This document shows positions 33,563-42,947 of a stretch of 64,000 nucleotides of DNA, piece by piece. Under the pieces are notes generated by a model, which saw only the letters and a program-made list of their open reading frames with translations, made no database searches and was not told the origin of the DNA. The DNA is from Gudongella sp964575895 (GTDB taxonomy: Bacteria; Bacillota; Clostridia; Tissierellales; Tissierellaceae). Position 1 is the first letter of the stretch; the number at the start of each line of letters is the position of its first letter. Location: assembly GCA_964575895.1 (NCBI GenBank), contig CAZNTE010000011.1:9897-73896 (forward strand), given 5' to 3'. The position numbers and the translations under genes were made by a program.

Positions 33563-34240
33563 ATGGACATATTGACTAAGTTGTTTCCAAATGTAATGGA
33601 TAGGTTGCCAGAATTTTTTAATAGTATTAATCAAACCTTATACATGGTTATAATATCTGGTTTGTTTGCCTTTTCGGCAGGTTTAGTACTTGGGGTATTG
33701 CTGGTAGTTACTAAAAAAGAAGGCATTTTAGAAAATGCCTTCATAAATACCATCTTAGATAAAGTTATAAATGTATTTAGAATTATACCTTTTGTAATTC
33801 TCTTAGCTGCCTTGATACCACTTACACGAATGATAATGGGAACAGCAATAGGAACAAAAGGAGCTATAATTCCCCTTATTATAGGTACTATACCATTCTT
33901 TTCGAGACAAGTTGAAAGCGCTCTATCAGAATTAAGCAGTGGCTTGATTGAAGCAGCTCAATCCATGGGAAGCGGACCCTTAGATATAATAATTAGAGTT
34001 TACTTACGAGAGAGCATTCCAGCACTTATTAGAGCAATTACAATTACAACTATAAGTTTAATTGGATTAACAGCCATGGCTGGGGCTGTAGGTGGTGGTG
34101 GTCTTGGTGACTTTGCCCTACGATATGGCCATCAGAGAAACCAAGTAGATGCCACTTATGCAACGGTTTTAGTATTGGTAGTTATAGTTACACTTATTCA
34201 GATGATTAGCAATTACCTGATTAGGAAAACTACTCATTAA
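33563..34240 (+). CDS. metI: Methionine ABC transporter permease
   Basis: This 225-residue permease has about five helices and the family loop LSSGLIEAAQSMGSGPLDIIIRVYLRESIPALI (EAA-type loop, key part EAAQSMG) and GAVGGGGLGDFALRYGHQR. It forms the channel used by MetN and MetQ, although its gene is separated from theirs by the dehydrogenase. It starts three bases after that gene. Its last 11 bases overlap the end of the converging aminotransferase gene. Confidence 0.94.
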   Translation: MDILTKLFPNVMDRLPEFFNSINQTLYMVIISGLFAFSAGLVLGVLLVVTKKEGILENAFINTILDKVINVFRIIPFVILLAALIPLTRMIMGTAIGTKGAIIPLIIGTIPFFSRQVESALSELSSGLIEAAQSMGSGPLDIIIRVYLRESIPALIRAITITTISLIGLTAMAGAVGGGGLGDFALRYGHQRNQVDATYATVLVLVVIVTLIQMISNYLIRKTTH

Positions 34241-35420
34241 TTATAGAGTAGAATAGTTCCCCTAATCGCTTAACCCCTTCTTGGATATTATCAGGGGTAT
34301 TTGAAGAAAAGTTTAATCTAAGAGAATGGTCTCCATCCTTGGGGTTAATAAAAAATGGATAGCCAGGAACGTATGATACCTTGAACTCATTAGCAGCCTT
34401 AGAAAGTAATTCTCTGGTATTAATACTTTCTGGTACATCTATCCAAATAAAAAGGCCCCCTTCAGGAATAGTATACTTACACTCCTTAGGAAAATACTTG
34501 CTTAAGGCATCAAGCATTGCGTTTAATCTCTCAAGATAAACTGGTTTCATATCCTTAAGATGATCTGGAAGTAATCCCTGATTTAAAAATTCAGCACATA
34601 TTGCTTGAGACATAATCGTAGTATTTGTATCAGCACCACCTTTTGCTAGTACAAGAGCATCAATAATTTCTTTATGGGCAATAATTGTGCCTACTCTAAG
34701 GCCTGGGGCCAATATCTTAGAAAAACTATTGGCTAGGATTATATTCCCGTTAGTATCAAAAGATTTAATTGGTGGAACTACTTGGCCAGAATATCTAAGA
34801 TCACAATAAGGATCATCTTCAATAACCAAAAGGTCATATTCTTCAGCTAAGGATGCAATAACTTTTCTTCTATGTATTGGAAGAGTCTTTCCTGATGGAT
34901 TTTGGAAAGTTGGTATAGTATATATAAGCTTTGGATTATGTTCTTTTATCTTTGATTCAAGGTCAGATAGAATAATTCCACTTTCATCCATATCAACTCC
35001 TACCAAGATAGCACCATACTTCAAGAAGACCTGAAGGGAGGTTAGGAAAGAAGGAGATTCCACAAGTACAACATCTCCTGGATTTATAAAAGTTTGAGAT
35101 ATAAGTTCAATTCCCTGTGTGGCACCAGTGGTTATAATTACATTTTCAATACTAGCCTCAATGCCTTTTGCTAGTGCTATATGTTCTAAAAAAGCTTTTC
35201 TAAGGGGAAGATATCCTTCCGATATACCGTATGAGAGGATTGGAATAGCATCTTTCTCCATAATAGTAGCCATAATTTCTTTTATTTTTCCGATTGGATA
35301 AACTTCCTTTGCAGGGGAACCTAAGCTAAAGGATATGATACTTGGATCTGATGAATATTTGAGTATATCATTTAAAGCTTCACCAGATACATTTTTCATT
35401 CTATCAGCATATTTGATCAT
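34230..35420 (-). CDS. PLP aminotransferase (MocR/2-aminoadipate type, no HTH)
   Basis: From ATG 35420 this is a 396-residue fold-type I aminotransferase with PLP Lys in ILANSFSKILAPGLRVG, Asn/Asp in TIPTFQNPSG and IEDDPYCDLRYSG, and Arg in LRLNFS. It resembles stand-alone enzymes related to LysN and MocR; the amino donor and acceptor are unknown. AGGAGGAGT upstream fixes the ATG at 35420; an earlier ATG at 35435 covers this site. It forms a two-gene unit with the aldolase upstream, and its end overlaps metI by 11 bases on the opposite strand. Confidence 0.87.
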   Translation of the reverse strand: MIKYADRMKNVSGEALNDILKYSSDPSIISFSLGSPAKEVYPIGKIKEIMATIMEKDAIPILSYGISEGYLPLRKAFLEHIALAKGIEASIENVIITTGATQGIELISQTFINPGDVVLVESPSFLTSLQVFLKYGAILVGVDMDESGIILSDLESKIKEHNPKLIYTIPTFQNPSGKTLPIHRRKVIASLAEEYDLLVIEDDPYCDLRYSGQVVPPIKSFDTNGNIILANSFSKILAPGLRVGTIIAHKEIIDALVLAKGGADTNTTIMSQAICAEFLNQGLLPDHLKDMKPVYLERLNAMLDALSKYFPKECKYTIPEGGLFIWIDVPESINTRELLSKAANEFKVSYVPGYPFFINPKDGDHSLRLNFSSNTPDNIQEGVKRLGELFYSIINE

Positions 35421-35421
35421 T

Positions 35422-36201
35422 TTACTCCTCCTCATGTCTAATACTTTTTACCATATCTTTTAGTGACTTTATGAAAAAAGATATATCCATACCAACTGCC
35501 ACTGCATCAAATCCTTGTTCAAAATATGTATTTGCCATCTTAGGATTCATTGTAAACATAAAACACAGCTTATTGTTATCCTTGCAGGATTTCAAGATTC
35601 TTTCTATTGCAGCTAGGAATTTTGGATTTGAAAATTCTCCAGCAATACCCATGGCAATGGACAAGTCATAAGGACCAATAAAGATTCCATCAACACCCTC
35701 AATTGATGTTATTTCTTCAATATTGTTTAAGCAACCTAGAGTTTCACACTGAGGGATTAAGAGAGTTTCTCTATTGGAAGTGTTAAAAAGGGTAGGAATA
35801 TCTTTTGCAAAATCTTCAAAACCATAACCTGTGGGTCTTGCAGTAAAAAAACCTCTTTGACCTACAGGAGCGTATTTCCCCCATTTAACTAGATCTTTTA
35901 CTTGCTCTACGCTTTCAACACATGGAATAATTAATCCCTTTGCACCTATGTCCAGATTCTTAAGAACTGCACTTCTAGAAACTTCATGAATTCTAACCAA
36001 AGGAGTTAAGTTTTTTAATTCAGCTGCTCTTATAAATTCCATATTACTCTCGATTCCAAAAGGACCATGTTCTGAATCAATTATTATGTAATCTAGACCA
36101 GTATAAGCTAAAGCTTCTATTGCAGATATACTTCCAATTTCAAAAAAAGTACCTAAAACTTTTTTACCTGACTTTAATTTCTTAATCAATAAATTTTCCA
36201 A
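35422..36201 (-). CDS. HpcH/HpaI-family aldolase
   Basis: This 259-residue protein has the class II pyruvate-dependent aldolase pattern: LGTFFEIGS near the N terminus, IIIDSEHGPF with the base His, a PLVRI strand, VGQRGFFTARPTGYG and metal-ligand acid in LIPQCETLG, then IFIGPYDLSIAMG. Such enzymes cleave 2-keto-4-hydroxy acids to pyruvate and an aldehyde with a divalent metal. It is translated first in a unit with the aminotransferase, so a pathway that turns an amino acid or its keto acid into pyruvate is possible. Confidence 0.9.
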   Translation of the reverse strand: MENLLIKKLKSGKKVLGTFFEIGSISAIEALAYTGLDYIIIDSEHGPFGIESNMEFIRAAELKNLTPLVRIHEVSRSAVLKNLDIGAKGLIIPCVESVEQVKDLVKWGKYAPVGQRGFFTARPTGYGFEDFAKDIPTLFNTSNRETLLIPQCETLGCLNNIEEITSIEGVDGIFIGPYDLSIAMGIAGEFSNPKFLAAIERILKSCKDNNKLCFMFTMNPKMANTYFEQGFDAVAVGMDISFFIKSLKDMVKSIRHEEE

Positions 36202-36390
36202 AATAATACCTCCATTATTAAAACTCTACAATTTTTGCCTATTATTGTCAATTAATTGCGTCTATTTGCTAAAGTGGAATAAATACATTATTTATGATAT
36301 TCAGAGAATCAGAAATAATTGCCAAAAACACTTGAAATGTAATAAAACAGCGAATATAATTATATTAATAGTTTTCAGATAATTTCAAAC

Positions 36391-36407
36391 CAATTCAATT
36401 AGAATTG
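36391..36407. repeat. Inverted repeat before the ADP-ribosylglycohydrolase gene
   Basis: CAATTC (36391-36396) and GAATTG (36402-36407) are separated by AATTA and touch the GAGGGAT ribosome site. It could be an operator or a hairpin over the ribosome site. The rest of the 203-base divergent gap (36202-36404) shows AT-rich promoter-like sequence only. Confidence 0.35.
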
Positions 36408-36416
36408 AGGGATATC

Positions 36417-37409
36417 ATGGCTAGGTCCAAGGATAAATTTTTAGGCTGTTTACTAGGAGGAGCAATTGGAGATGCATTAGGTTGGCCCGTAGAATACAAG
36501 TCTAAAGGGGAAATATATGCAATTCATGGTATGAATGGAGTAAGGCAGCTGGAAATAAGTGGTACAGGCAAAGCACATATAAGTGATGACACTCAAATGA
36601 CCTTGTTTACAGCAGAAGGAATTTTGTTTTCTGATTCCAAGGATAAGGTAATTGATAATGTATATATTGCCTATCTTAGATGGTTAAGGACTCAAGGATT
36701 TAATATACCAGTTATTGAAGAAGGTTGGCTAATAAATGACAAGAGACTTTATAATAGAAGAAATCCAGGGGATATAAGTGTAATATCACTGAATAGTGGA
36801 GAAATTGGCAGTTTGGAGAATTCCATTAATACATCAAAAGGATGTGGAGGGACGGTTAGAGTATCACCAATAGGAATGTTATGCCCACCTGAAGATGCTT
36901 TTAAATATGGAAGTATGACTTCTGCAATAACTCACGGTCATCCTACTGCCCATATAAGTTCTGGAACATATTCTATGATAATCTCCCTACTTCAAGATGG
37001 ATTGGATCTTAGTTCTGCAATAGATACAGTTATCAATTATATAAAGAGTATAGACGGCAGCAATGAAACAAGAGTTGCTATAGAATTAGCCAAAAGACTT
37101 TATGATCTGGATTATCCTCCCCATGATGCATTCATGTTACTTGGAGCTGGTTGGAACAGTGAGGAAGCTTTGGGTATAGCTCTGTATTCATCTTTGGTTA
37201 GTGGAGGAGATTTTAAGAAAGCACTTTTCACAGCGGTTAACCACGATGGTAACAGCGATGGAACTGGAGCTATAACTGGGAGTATCCTTGGAACATTATT
37301 GGGAGCTACTAAGATACCTGATGAATGGGGATACAGAATAGAAATCAGAGATTTAATAAACGTATTTGCAGAAAAGCTTTATAGCAAATACATACAATAC
37401 TATAGCTAA
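36417..37409 (+). CDS. ADP-ribosylglycohydrolase-family protein
   Basis: From ATG 36417 this is a 330-residue protein of the ARH/DraG fold. It has LGGAIGDALGWPVEY, ISDDTQMTL with the first metal acids, THGHPTAH, and the C-terminal metal loop HDGNSDGTGAITGS. In relatives that loop usually reads DGDSDSTG; here one acid is Asn and the Ser/Thr is Gly, so one magnesium site may be altered. Family members remove ADP-ribose from proteins or small molecules. TTG 36405 is in frame but overlaps the ribosome site. The gene stands alone between a divergent unit and a terminator. Confidence 0.9.
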   Translation: MARSKDKFLGCLLGGAIGDALGWPVEYKSKGEIYAIHGMNGVRQLEISGTGKAHISDDTQMTLFTAEGILFSDSKDKVIDNVYIAYLRWLRTQGFNIPVIEEGWLINDKRLYNRRNPGDISVISLNSGEIGSLENSINTSKGCGGTVRVSPIGMLCPPEDAFKYGSMTSAITHGHPTAHISSGTYSMIISLLQDGLDLSSAIDTVINYIKSIDGSNETRVAIELAKRLYDLDYPPHDAFMLLGAGWNSEEALGIALYSSLVSGGDFKKALFTAVNHDGNSDGTGAITGSILGTLLGATKIPDEWGYRIEIRDLINVFAEKLYSKYIQYYS

Positions 37410-37431
37410 CAACAATACCTCTCATATACAG

Positions 37432-37475
37432 CCCCTGGTAAGGTTAAATTCTCCTTCCAGGGGTTGTTATTTTTT
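37432..37475 (+). terminator. Intrinsic terminator after the ADP-ribosylglycohydrolase
   Basis: CCCCTGG (37432-37438) pairs with CCAGGGG (37457-37463), extended inward by AAGG/CCTT, and is followed by TTGTTATTTTTT. Confidence 0.8.
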
Positions 37476-37549
37476 GTAAACCCAAAAAAGTTCACCAATT
37501 ATCAGACTTTTATGATAAAATTAAATTTGATGACAGGAGGTGTAAGTAT

Positions 37550-39970
37550 TTGAAACGTTTAAATTTTCCTCTTTTACTTGGGGGAGTTATATTGATTATA
37601 ATTATTACTATGGTTTTCTATCCAGATATATTTACAAAAAATGATCCCTTATTCGAGGAATCACCAAGGTATGTGGAAATTATAGTTGATGGTGAAGCCA
37701 CATATAAGTTAATGAACAATCCCATGCCCCCAAATGAAAATAACTTAATGGGTACAGATGATGCCGGGAGAGATGTATATGCAAGATTGGTTTATGGTGC
37801 GAAAAATACCATGAAATTAGCCTTATATATAGCCCTTTTTAGGATGATATTAGCATTACCATTAGGATTAGCTGCAGGCATGGGAATTAAATTCATATCG
37901 GTAATAATAAAAGTTTTCAGCACATTATTTACTGCATTTCCAATGCTATTATTTAGTTTTTTAATACTAAATATTGGTTATTTTAGGTCCTTACAGATGG
38001 ATAAGTCCCTCTTAGCTTTTGCAGTTGTACTCACAATTGTTGGTTGGGCTAAGTTAGCAGGAATGATTGAGGATTCAACAAGACTTGTTATGGATGAAGA
38101 TTTTATCGAGGGTGAAATTGCCATAGGAAAGAACAAGTTTCAAATTGCCTATCAAAATGTTCTTCCACATTTAATACCAACTAGCGTGAGTCTTTTCTTT
38201 AAGGAAATGGGTATGGGGCTATTCCTTGTGGCCCAACTAGCTGTTTTATATGTTTTCGTAGGAGTTACTAGGCAAATTAAAGCATTAGCCTTTAGGGCAA
38301 ACTATGAGATGATTCTTGAACCTGAATGGGGAGGAGCTTTATCAAGAATAGCTGTGAATATTGGCAAGTTCAATAGTACATATTGGATGACAATATATCC
38401 AATCTTAGCTTTCACCATGGCAATAATTGGATTAAATCTATTAGGTGAAGGTTTGAGGATTGAATTTTTAAAAAGGGATTCAAGAGTCATAAGTTTCATT
38501 AGAAAACTATACTATCTTGTATCTCCTAGAACATTTATATCCCAGATAATGGACTTAAAGATTTATTATAAAACAGTAATAGCAAAGACTCTAGTAATAG
38601 TAGTAATTCTTGGATATTTACTTATACCCCTGCATCCAAGTACATATGATTTCAATTTGGACAACTCAATTAATCACTTACAGGAGTTAAGCCAGGATAA
38701 ATATAAGGGTAGAGTGCCAGGTAGTGAAGGTGGATATTTGGCTAGCCAGTACATAATAGAACAGCTGCAATCATATGGACTGGATGTTGAGGAAATGGAG
38801 ATACCCTATTTGGTTGAAAAAGATCAACTTCCCATGGTTTTAACACCCCTATATATTGAAAAAGGAGAATTAATTATTACTGAAAAAGACGGAAGTTTCA
38901 GCAAGTATTACCTCCATAAAGACTTTACAATTACTTCTGTAGACATGGATATATTTAAAAATGGATATATTGAAGAAGTATCCCATAAGGGAATATCATC
39001 CACCATGGTAAATATTATGAACACACCTAAAGATGAAAAAATTATATATGTTGAAGAAGGGATTTCAGGGTTACAGGAACATCAATTTAGAAACGCAAAT
39101 AGAATTGTATTTGACAAGGGTAGAGAAATCAGAGAGTATGACCTGAAGGTATCTCTTTTAAATGGTTTCAGTAGAAATGGAAATGCATATATATTTAACG
39201 CTACATCAATAATTCCCTTTGGAGATTTGATTCATAGATTTAGACAGGAGAATCTAGATTTAGAGCTAACTTTTGATTATCCTATTCTTCCAGAATATAA
39301 TGGCAGAAACTTAATAGCAACAAAGTATGGTAGAGGAAAAAGCAAGGATGATCCTGGTGAAATAATCATACTTGGAGCTCATTATGATGGAGGTTACCAA
39401 GATGGAGAAAATAAGTATTATATGAGTGCTACTCCTAGTTCCATATTATTAGAAGTTGCCAATGTCTTATCCAATTTAGAAGAACCACTTGATAAGACAA
39501 TCCAATTCATATTTTGGGATAATGATTATGACAATATTAAGTATGGGGCAACTGAAGGCTCATATCATTATAATTTAACTGAGAAGATGCCTATTAAGCA
39601 TGCAATGAATGATGGATATTACTATTTTGATATAAGTTACCCTGGATTTATTGAGGATAAGTATTTAAATCTCATAACCTTTCCAGCACAAAGAGCTGAT
39701 AAGAACACCTATCTAATGGGTCTTGAGATTGAAAAGAGGATGGAACAATTGGATATTAGATACAGAAGATTCCACTATAATTTCGCCACAAGTAGGGCAA
39801 TGAGACATATGAGATTAAATGCACTAACTAGTATGGAATTCGGAAATCCAAGTACTGAATGGATAAACACATCCATGGATAGGCTAGATAGGATAAATTA
39901 TAATAGGTTAAAAGAAATTGGACAGATAGTTATTGATACTATGACTATGAACTCCTATATTATGGATTAG
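37550..39970 (+). CDS. DppC-like ABC permease fused to an external M28-peptidase-like domain
   Basis: This 806-residue protein is a fusion. Residues 1-315 are an Opp/Dpp permease with LMGTDDAGRDVYARL, several helices and the ATPase-contact EAA loop (about 187-210, GEIAIGKNKFQIA). An extra helix (about 342-360) with basic residues before it then leads outside. Residues 370-806 resemble an M28 aminopeptidase: GRVPGSEGGYLASQYI, RNLIA, and GAHYDGG with H611 and D613. The other metal and catalytic positions look lost: the DNASG motif is SATPS, the EE pair is in WDNDYDN, and the last His is N773 (WINTSMD). TTG 37550 follows AGGAGGTG. It heads a peptide ABC operon with no binding-protein gene, so the domain may capture peptides. 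Confidence 0.88.
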   Translation: MKRLNFPLLLGGVILIIIITMVFYPDIFTKNDPLFEESPRYVEIIVDGEATYKLMNNPMPPNENNLMGTDDAGRDVYARLVYGAKNTMKLALYIALFRMILALPLGLAAGMGIKFISVIIKVFSTLFTAFPMLLFSFLILNIGYFRSLQMDKSLLAFAVVLTIVGWAKLAGMIEDSTRLVMDEDFIEGEIAIGKNKFQIAYQNVLPHLIPTSVSLFFKEMGMGLFLVAQLAVLYVFVGVTRQIKALAFRANYEMILEPEWGGALSRIAVNIGKFNSTYWMTIYPILAFTMAIIGLNLLGEGLRIEFLKRDSRVISFIRKLYYLVSPRTFISQIMDLKIYYKTVIAKTLVIVVILGYLLIPLHPSTYDFNLDNSINHLQELSQDKYKGRVPGSEGGYLASQYIIEQLQSYGLDVEEMEIPYLVEKDQLPMVLTPLYIEKGELIITEKDGSFSKYYLHKDFTITSVDMDIFKNGYIEEVSHKGISSTMVNIMNTPKDEKIIYVEEGISGLQEHQFRNANRIVFDKGREIREYDLKVSLLNGFSRNGNAYIFNATSIIPFGDLIHRFRQENLDLELTFDYPILPEYNGRNLIATKYGRGKSKDDPGEIIILGAHYDGGYQDGENKYYMSATPSSILLEVANVLSNLEEPLDKTIQFIFWDNDYDNIKYGATEGSYHYNLTEKMPIKHAMNDGYYYFDISYPGFIEDKYLNLITFPAQRADKNTYLMGLEIEKRMEQLDIRYRRFHYNFATSRAMRHMRLNALTSMEFGNPSTEWINTSMDRLDRINYNRLKEIGQIVIDTMTMNSYIMD

Positions 39971-39982
39971 GAGGATTAATAC

Positions 39983-40948
39983 ATGATAGAAATTATAGAT
40001 TTGAGAAAAGAGTTCCATATAAAATCTTCAGTTTTGAAAGTAACCCAAGGAACTGTGAAGGCGGTTAACGGTTTAAACTTAAAGATAAACAAGGGTAATA
40101 CCATGGGATTAGTGGGAGAATCTGGAAGTGGAAAATCTACAACAGGTAGATTAATTCTAAGACTTTTAGAACCTACTTCAGGGAAAATACTATTTGAAGG
40201 TAAAGACATAAGTAAAATAAATAATAGAGAATTTAGGAAATTGAGGAAAGATCTACAAATTGTTTTTCAAAATCCATATTCTGCCCTTGATGGAAAAATG
40301 ACAATCGAAGATATTCTAATCCAACCACTACAACTTCATAAAATAGTTCATCCAATAGAATATAAAAAAGAAGTGCATAGATTATTGGATATGGTTGGAT
40401 TATCTAAGAAGGATGCTAATAAGTTTCCTCATGAATTTAGTGGTGGTCAAAGGCAAAGAATTGGCATCGCAAGGGCCTTGTCGACAAAGCCTAAATTTGT
40501 GGTGATGGATGAACCTGTATCAGCATTGGATGTTTCTGTTCAGTCTCAAATACTCAATCTAGTAAAGGATTTGCAAAGAGAGTTGAGTCTATCTTACCTC
40601 TTCATTGCCCATGATTTAAGCGTTATTAGACATGTGAGTGATGAAGTTGCAGTTATGTATCTTGGGAAAATAGTAGAACAAGGTAAGGCGGATAGAATAT
40701 TTGACTCCCCAAAACATCCTTATACTCAGGCGTTAATGTCAGCATCACCTATACCAGAACTTGGAATTACTAATAAGAGAATTAGATTAAAGGGAGAGAT
40801 TCCCGGTGGTTTTAAAATACCCAGCGGTTGTTCCTTCCATGATAGATGTAACTTTAAAATGGATGTTTGTGAGAAGCTAGTACCCGATATAATTGAAATG
40901 TCAGATGGCAGAAAAATAAGTTGCCACTTATACAGTGGGGAGGTTTAG
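39983..40948 (+). CDS. Peptide ABC transporter ATPase (OppF-like)
   Basis: This 321-residue ATPase has Walker A GESGSGKST, Q loop VFQNPYSALDGKM, signature FSGGQRQRIGIARAL, Walker B with MDEPVSALDVS, and the C-terminal oligopeptide domain with a Cys cluster (GCSFHDRC, MDVC, SCH) typical of OppF and DppF. It works with the OppD-like ATPase two genes downstream. It starts 13 bases after the fusion permease, behind AGGAGG, and its end is two bases before the second permease. Confidence 0.94.
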   Translation: MIEIIDLRKEFHIKSSVLKVTQGTVKAVNGLNLKINKGNTMGLVGESGSGKSTTGRLILRLLEPTSGKILFEGKDISKINNREFRKLRKDLQIVFQNPYSALDGKMTIEDILIQPLQLHKIVHPIEYKKEVHRLLDMVGLSKKDANKFPHEFSGGQRQRIGIARALSTKPKFVVMDEPVSALDVSVQSQILNLVKDLQRELSLSYLFIAHDLSVIRHVSDEVAVMYLGKIVEQGKADRIFDSPKHPYTQALMSASPIPELGITNKRIRLKGEIPGGFKIPSGCSFHDRCNFKMDVCEKLVPDIIEMSDGRKISCHLYSGEV

Positions 40949-40950
40949 AT

Positions 40951-41901
40951 ATGGAAAGACACAGTGAATCTACAAAAGGAATCCTAAAGTTATTACTCCC
41001 CCATGGAGTCATGCTATTACTTATTTTGATTTTGGTTATTGGCATAACAGGAATACCACAAAATTACAATATATCTAGCTTTAATGGAGTCACTACTCCA
41101 AACATACCATTTAGCCTGGTTTTAGATAGTATTTCCAATAATTTCAAAGTACTGTTAAGTGGAGAAGCCTTTAAGACAGTCATTCAAGGAGAACCAGCTC
41201 TTGATCTCCTTATCAGAACTGGTAGAAAATCATTTACAATATTATTTTTTGGTACAATTCTATCTTTGGCAATTGGTATTCCTAAAGGAATAATTGATAG
41301 TAGAAGAAAGATTACATCAGGGACTTTCAAGTTATTGCAGTCATTGATTCCATTATCATTACCCGATGTATTTACAATTGGGTTACTTCAATTCCTTGCC
41401 ATGTACCTATTTACTAACTCAGTAAGATTATTTGGAGTTGATCCCCTACCATATATAGGAGATAAGACAATCTTACATAGTGTTTATCCTATTTTTGCCA
41501 TATCCATACTACCTAGCGCATATATAGCTAGAATAACTGCTTCAACAATTGAAGAAGGGTTTGGAAAACCTTATATTCTCGCTGCTAGAGGGAAGGGTCT
41601 ATCAAGACTTCAGATAATAAAAGGACATTTACTAAAAAGTATCATGTTTAATATACTTTCTGGATTTACTACTATTATGGGAATTATGTTCTCAAGTTTA
41701 ATTATTATTGAGAGACTTTTCAGTTTCCGGGGAGTTGGGTTTTATCTCTTATATTTTTATACTACAGAGATTATTGACCCATACGAAGCTGGGGTTGGTT
41801 TTACTCTATTTATAGTATTTCTTTCAGTACTTTACTATATACTGATTGCAGCTATCAATATATTAAAAGATACCGTTATCAAGATAAAAGAGACAAATTA
41901 G
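40951..41901 (+). CDS. Peptide ABC transporter permease (OppB/DppB-like)
   Basis: From ATG 40951 this is a 316-residue membrane protein with about six helices and the EAA-type loop GKPYILAARGKGLSRLQIIKGHLLK (key part AARGKGLS), followed by IIERLFSFRGVGFYLL, as in OppB. The external loop after TM1 is unusually short on family motifs. GGGGAGG at 40937-40943 fixes this start; the in-frame TTG at 40921 lies in the preceding gene. It pairs with the permease part of the fusion protein. Confidence 0.9.
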   Translation: MERHSESTKGILKLLLPHGVMLLLILILVIGITGIPQNYNISSFNGVTTPNIPFSLVLDSISNNFKVLLSGEAFKTVIQGEPALDLLIRTGRKSFTILFFGTILSLAIGIPKGIIDSRRKITSGTFKLLQSLIPLSLPDVFTIGLLQFLAMYLFTNSVRLFGVDPLPYIGDKTILHSVYPIFAISILPSAYIARITASTIEEGFGKPYILAARGKGLSRLQIIKGHLLKSIMFNILSGFTTIMGIMFSSLIIIERLFSFRGVGFYLLYFYTTEIIDPYEAGVGFTLFIVFLSVLYYILIAAINILKDTVIKIKETN

Positions 41902-41911
41902 GAGGGTGAGA

Positions 41912-42871
41912 ATGAGTATTCTTGAGATTAAGAACTTAAAAACATACTTTGATATTAACAATACCCTCTATCCAGCAGTGGATGATATTTCATTTTCCTT
42001 AAATGAGGGAGAAACCTTAGCTATAATTGGTGAATCCGGTAGTGGGAAGAGCGTTACTGCCTTATCAATCATGGGATTGGTGGATGAACCCGGTAAAATT
42101 ATCAGTGGTGAGATCATTTTTGAAGGAAGGGATTTACTCAAACTCAGTGAAAAAGAGATTAAAAGAATTAGAGGTAATGATATATCAATGATTTATCAAG
42201 ACCCTATGATGACCCTAAATCCATTCAATAAAATCGGGAAACAATTGGAAGAAGCTATTTTAATTCATAAGAAAAAAGATAAAAAATCTGTAAAGTCAAA
42301 GGCTATTGAATTGATTAAGTCAGTTGGAATATCAGATGCTGAGAAAAGATACTCAAATTATCCCAATCATTTCAGTGGTGGGATGAGACAAAGATTAATG
42401 ATTGCAATGGCTATAGCCTGTGACCCAAAAGTATTAATTGCGGATGAGCCAACTACAGCTTTGGATGTTACCATACAATCAGAAATTTTGGAATTAATAC
42501 GGGATATTAAGATAAAGAATAATATGTCAATAATATTAAATACCCATGATCTAGGAGTTGTGGCTCAAATGGCTGATAGTGTAGTTGTAATGTATTGTGG
42601 TAAGATAATGGAGAAGTCAAAGATAGAAAATATCTTTAATAATCCACTGAACCCATATACTAAGAGTCTCATGGATTGTATTCCTAGAATTGACAAGAAA
42701 AAAGATGTTCTAAATTCAATAGAAGGTTATGTACCACATCCTACAGATTATGGATATGGGTGTAGATTCTACGATAGATGTGATAAAAGAATAAATAAAT
42801 GTAAGGATAATATGCCGGACCTTGTAGAAGTCAACCAAGATCATTTTGTAAGATGTTGGCTATTTAGTTAG
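41912..42871 (+). CDS. Peptide ABC transporter ATPase (OppD-like)
   Basis: From ATG 41912 this is a 319-residue ATPase with Walker A GESGSGKSV, YQDPMMTLNPFNKIG, signature FSGGMRQRLMIAMAI, Walker B with ADEPTTALDVT and a C-terminal domain with Cys (GCRFYDRC, KCK, RCW). It completes the set permease-fusion, OppF, permease, OppD. GGAGGG begins at the stop of the preceding gene and fixes ATG 41912 over the GTG at 41906. No separate substrate-binding protein gene follows. Confidence 0.94.
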   Translation: MSILEIKNLKTYFDINNTLYPAVDDISFSLNEGETLAIIGESGSGKSVTALSIMGLVDEPGKIISGEIIFEGRDLLKLSEKEIKRIRGNDISMIYQDPMMTLNPFNKIGKQLEEAILIHKKKDKKSVKSKAIELIKSVGISDAEKRYSNYPNHFSGGMRQRLMIAMAIACDPKVLIADEPTTALDVTIQSEILELIRDIKIKNNMSIILNTHDLGVVAQMADSVVVMYCGKIMEKSKIENIFNNPLNPYTKSLMDCIPRIDKKKDVLNSIEGYVPHPTDYGYGCRFYDRCDKRINKCKDNMPDLVEVNQDHFVRCWLFS

Positions 42872-42947
42872 AGATATAGAAAATAAATGGGTATATATGA
42901 GTGGTAAAGGTTAAGTTCTGTGAGAATATTTGATTGGAGGCATACCA

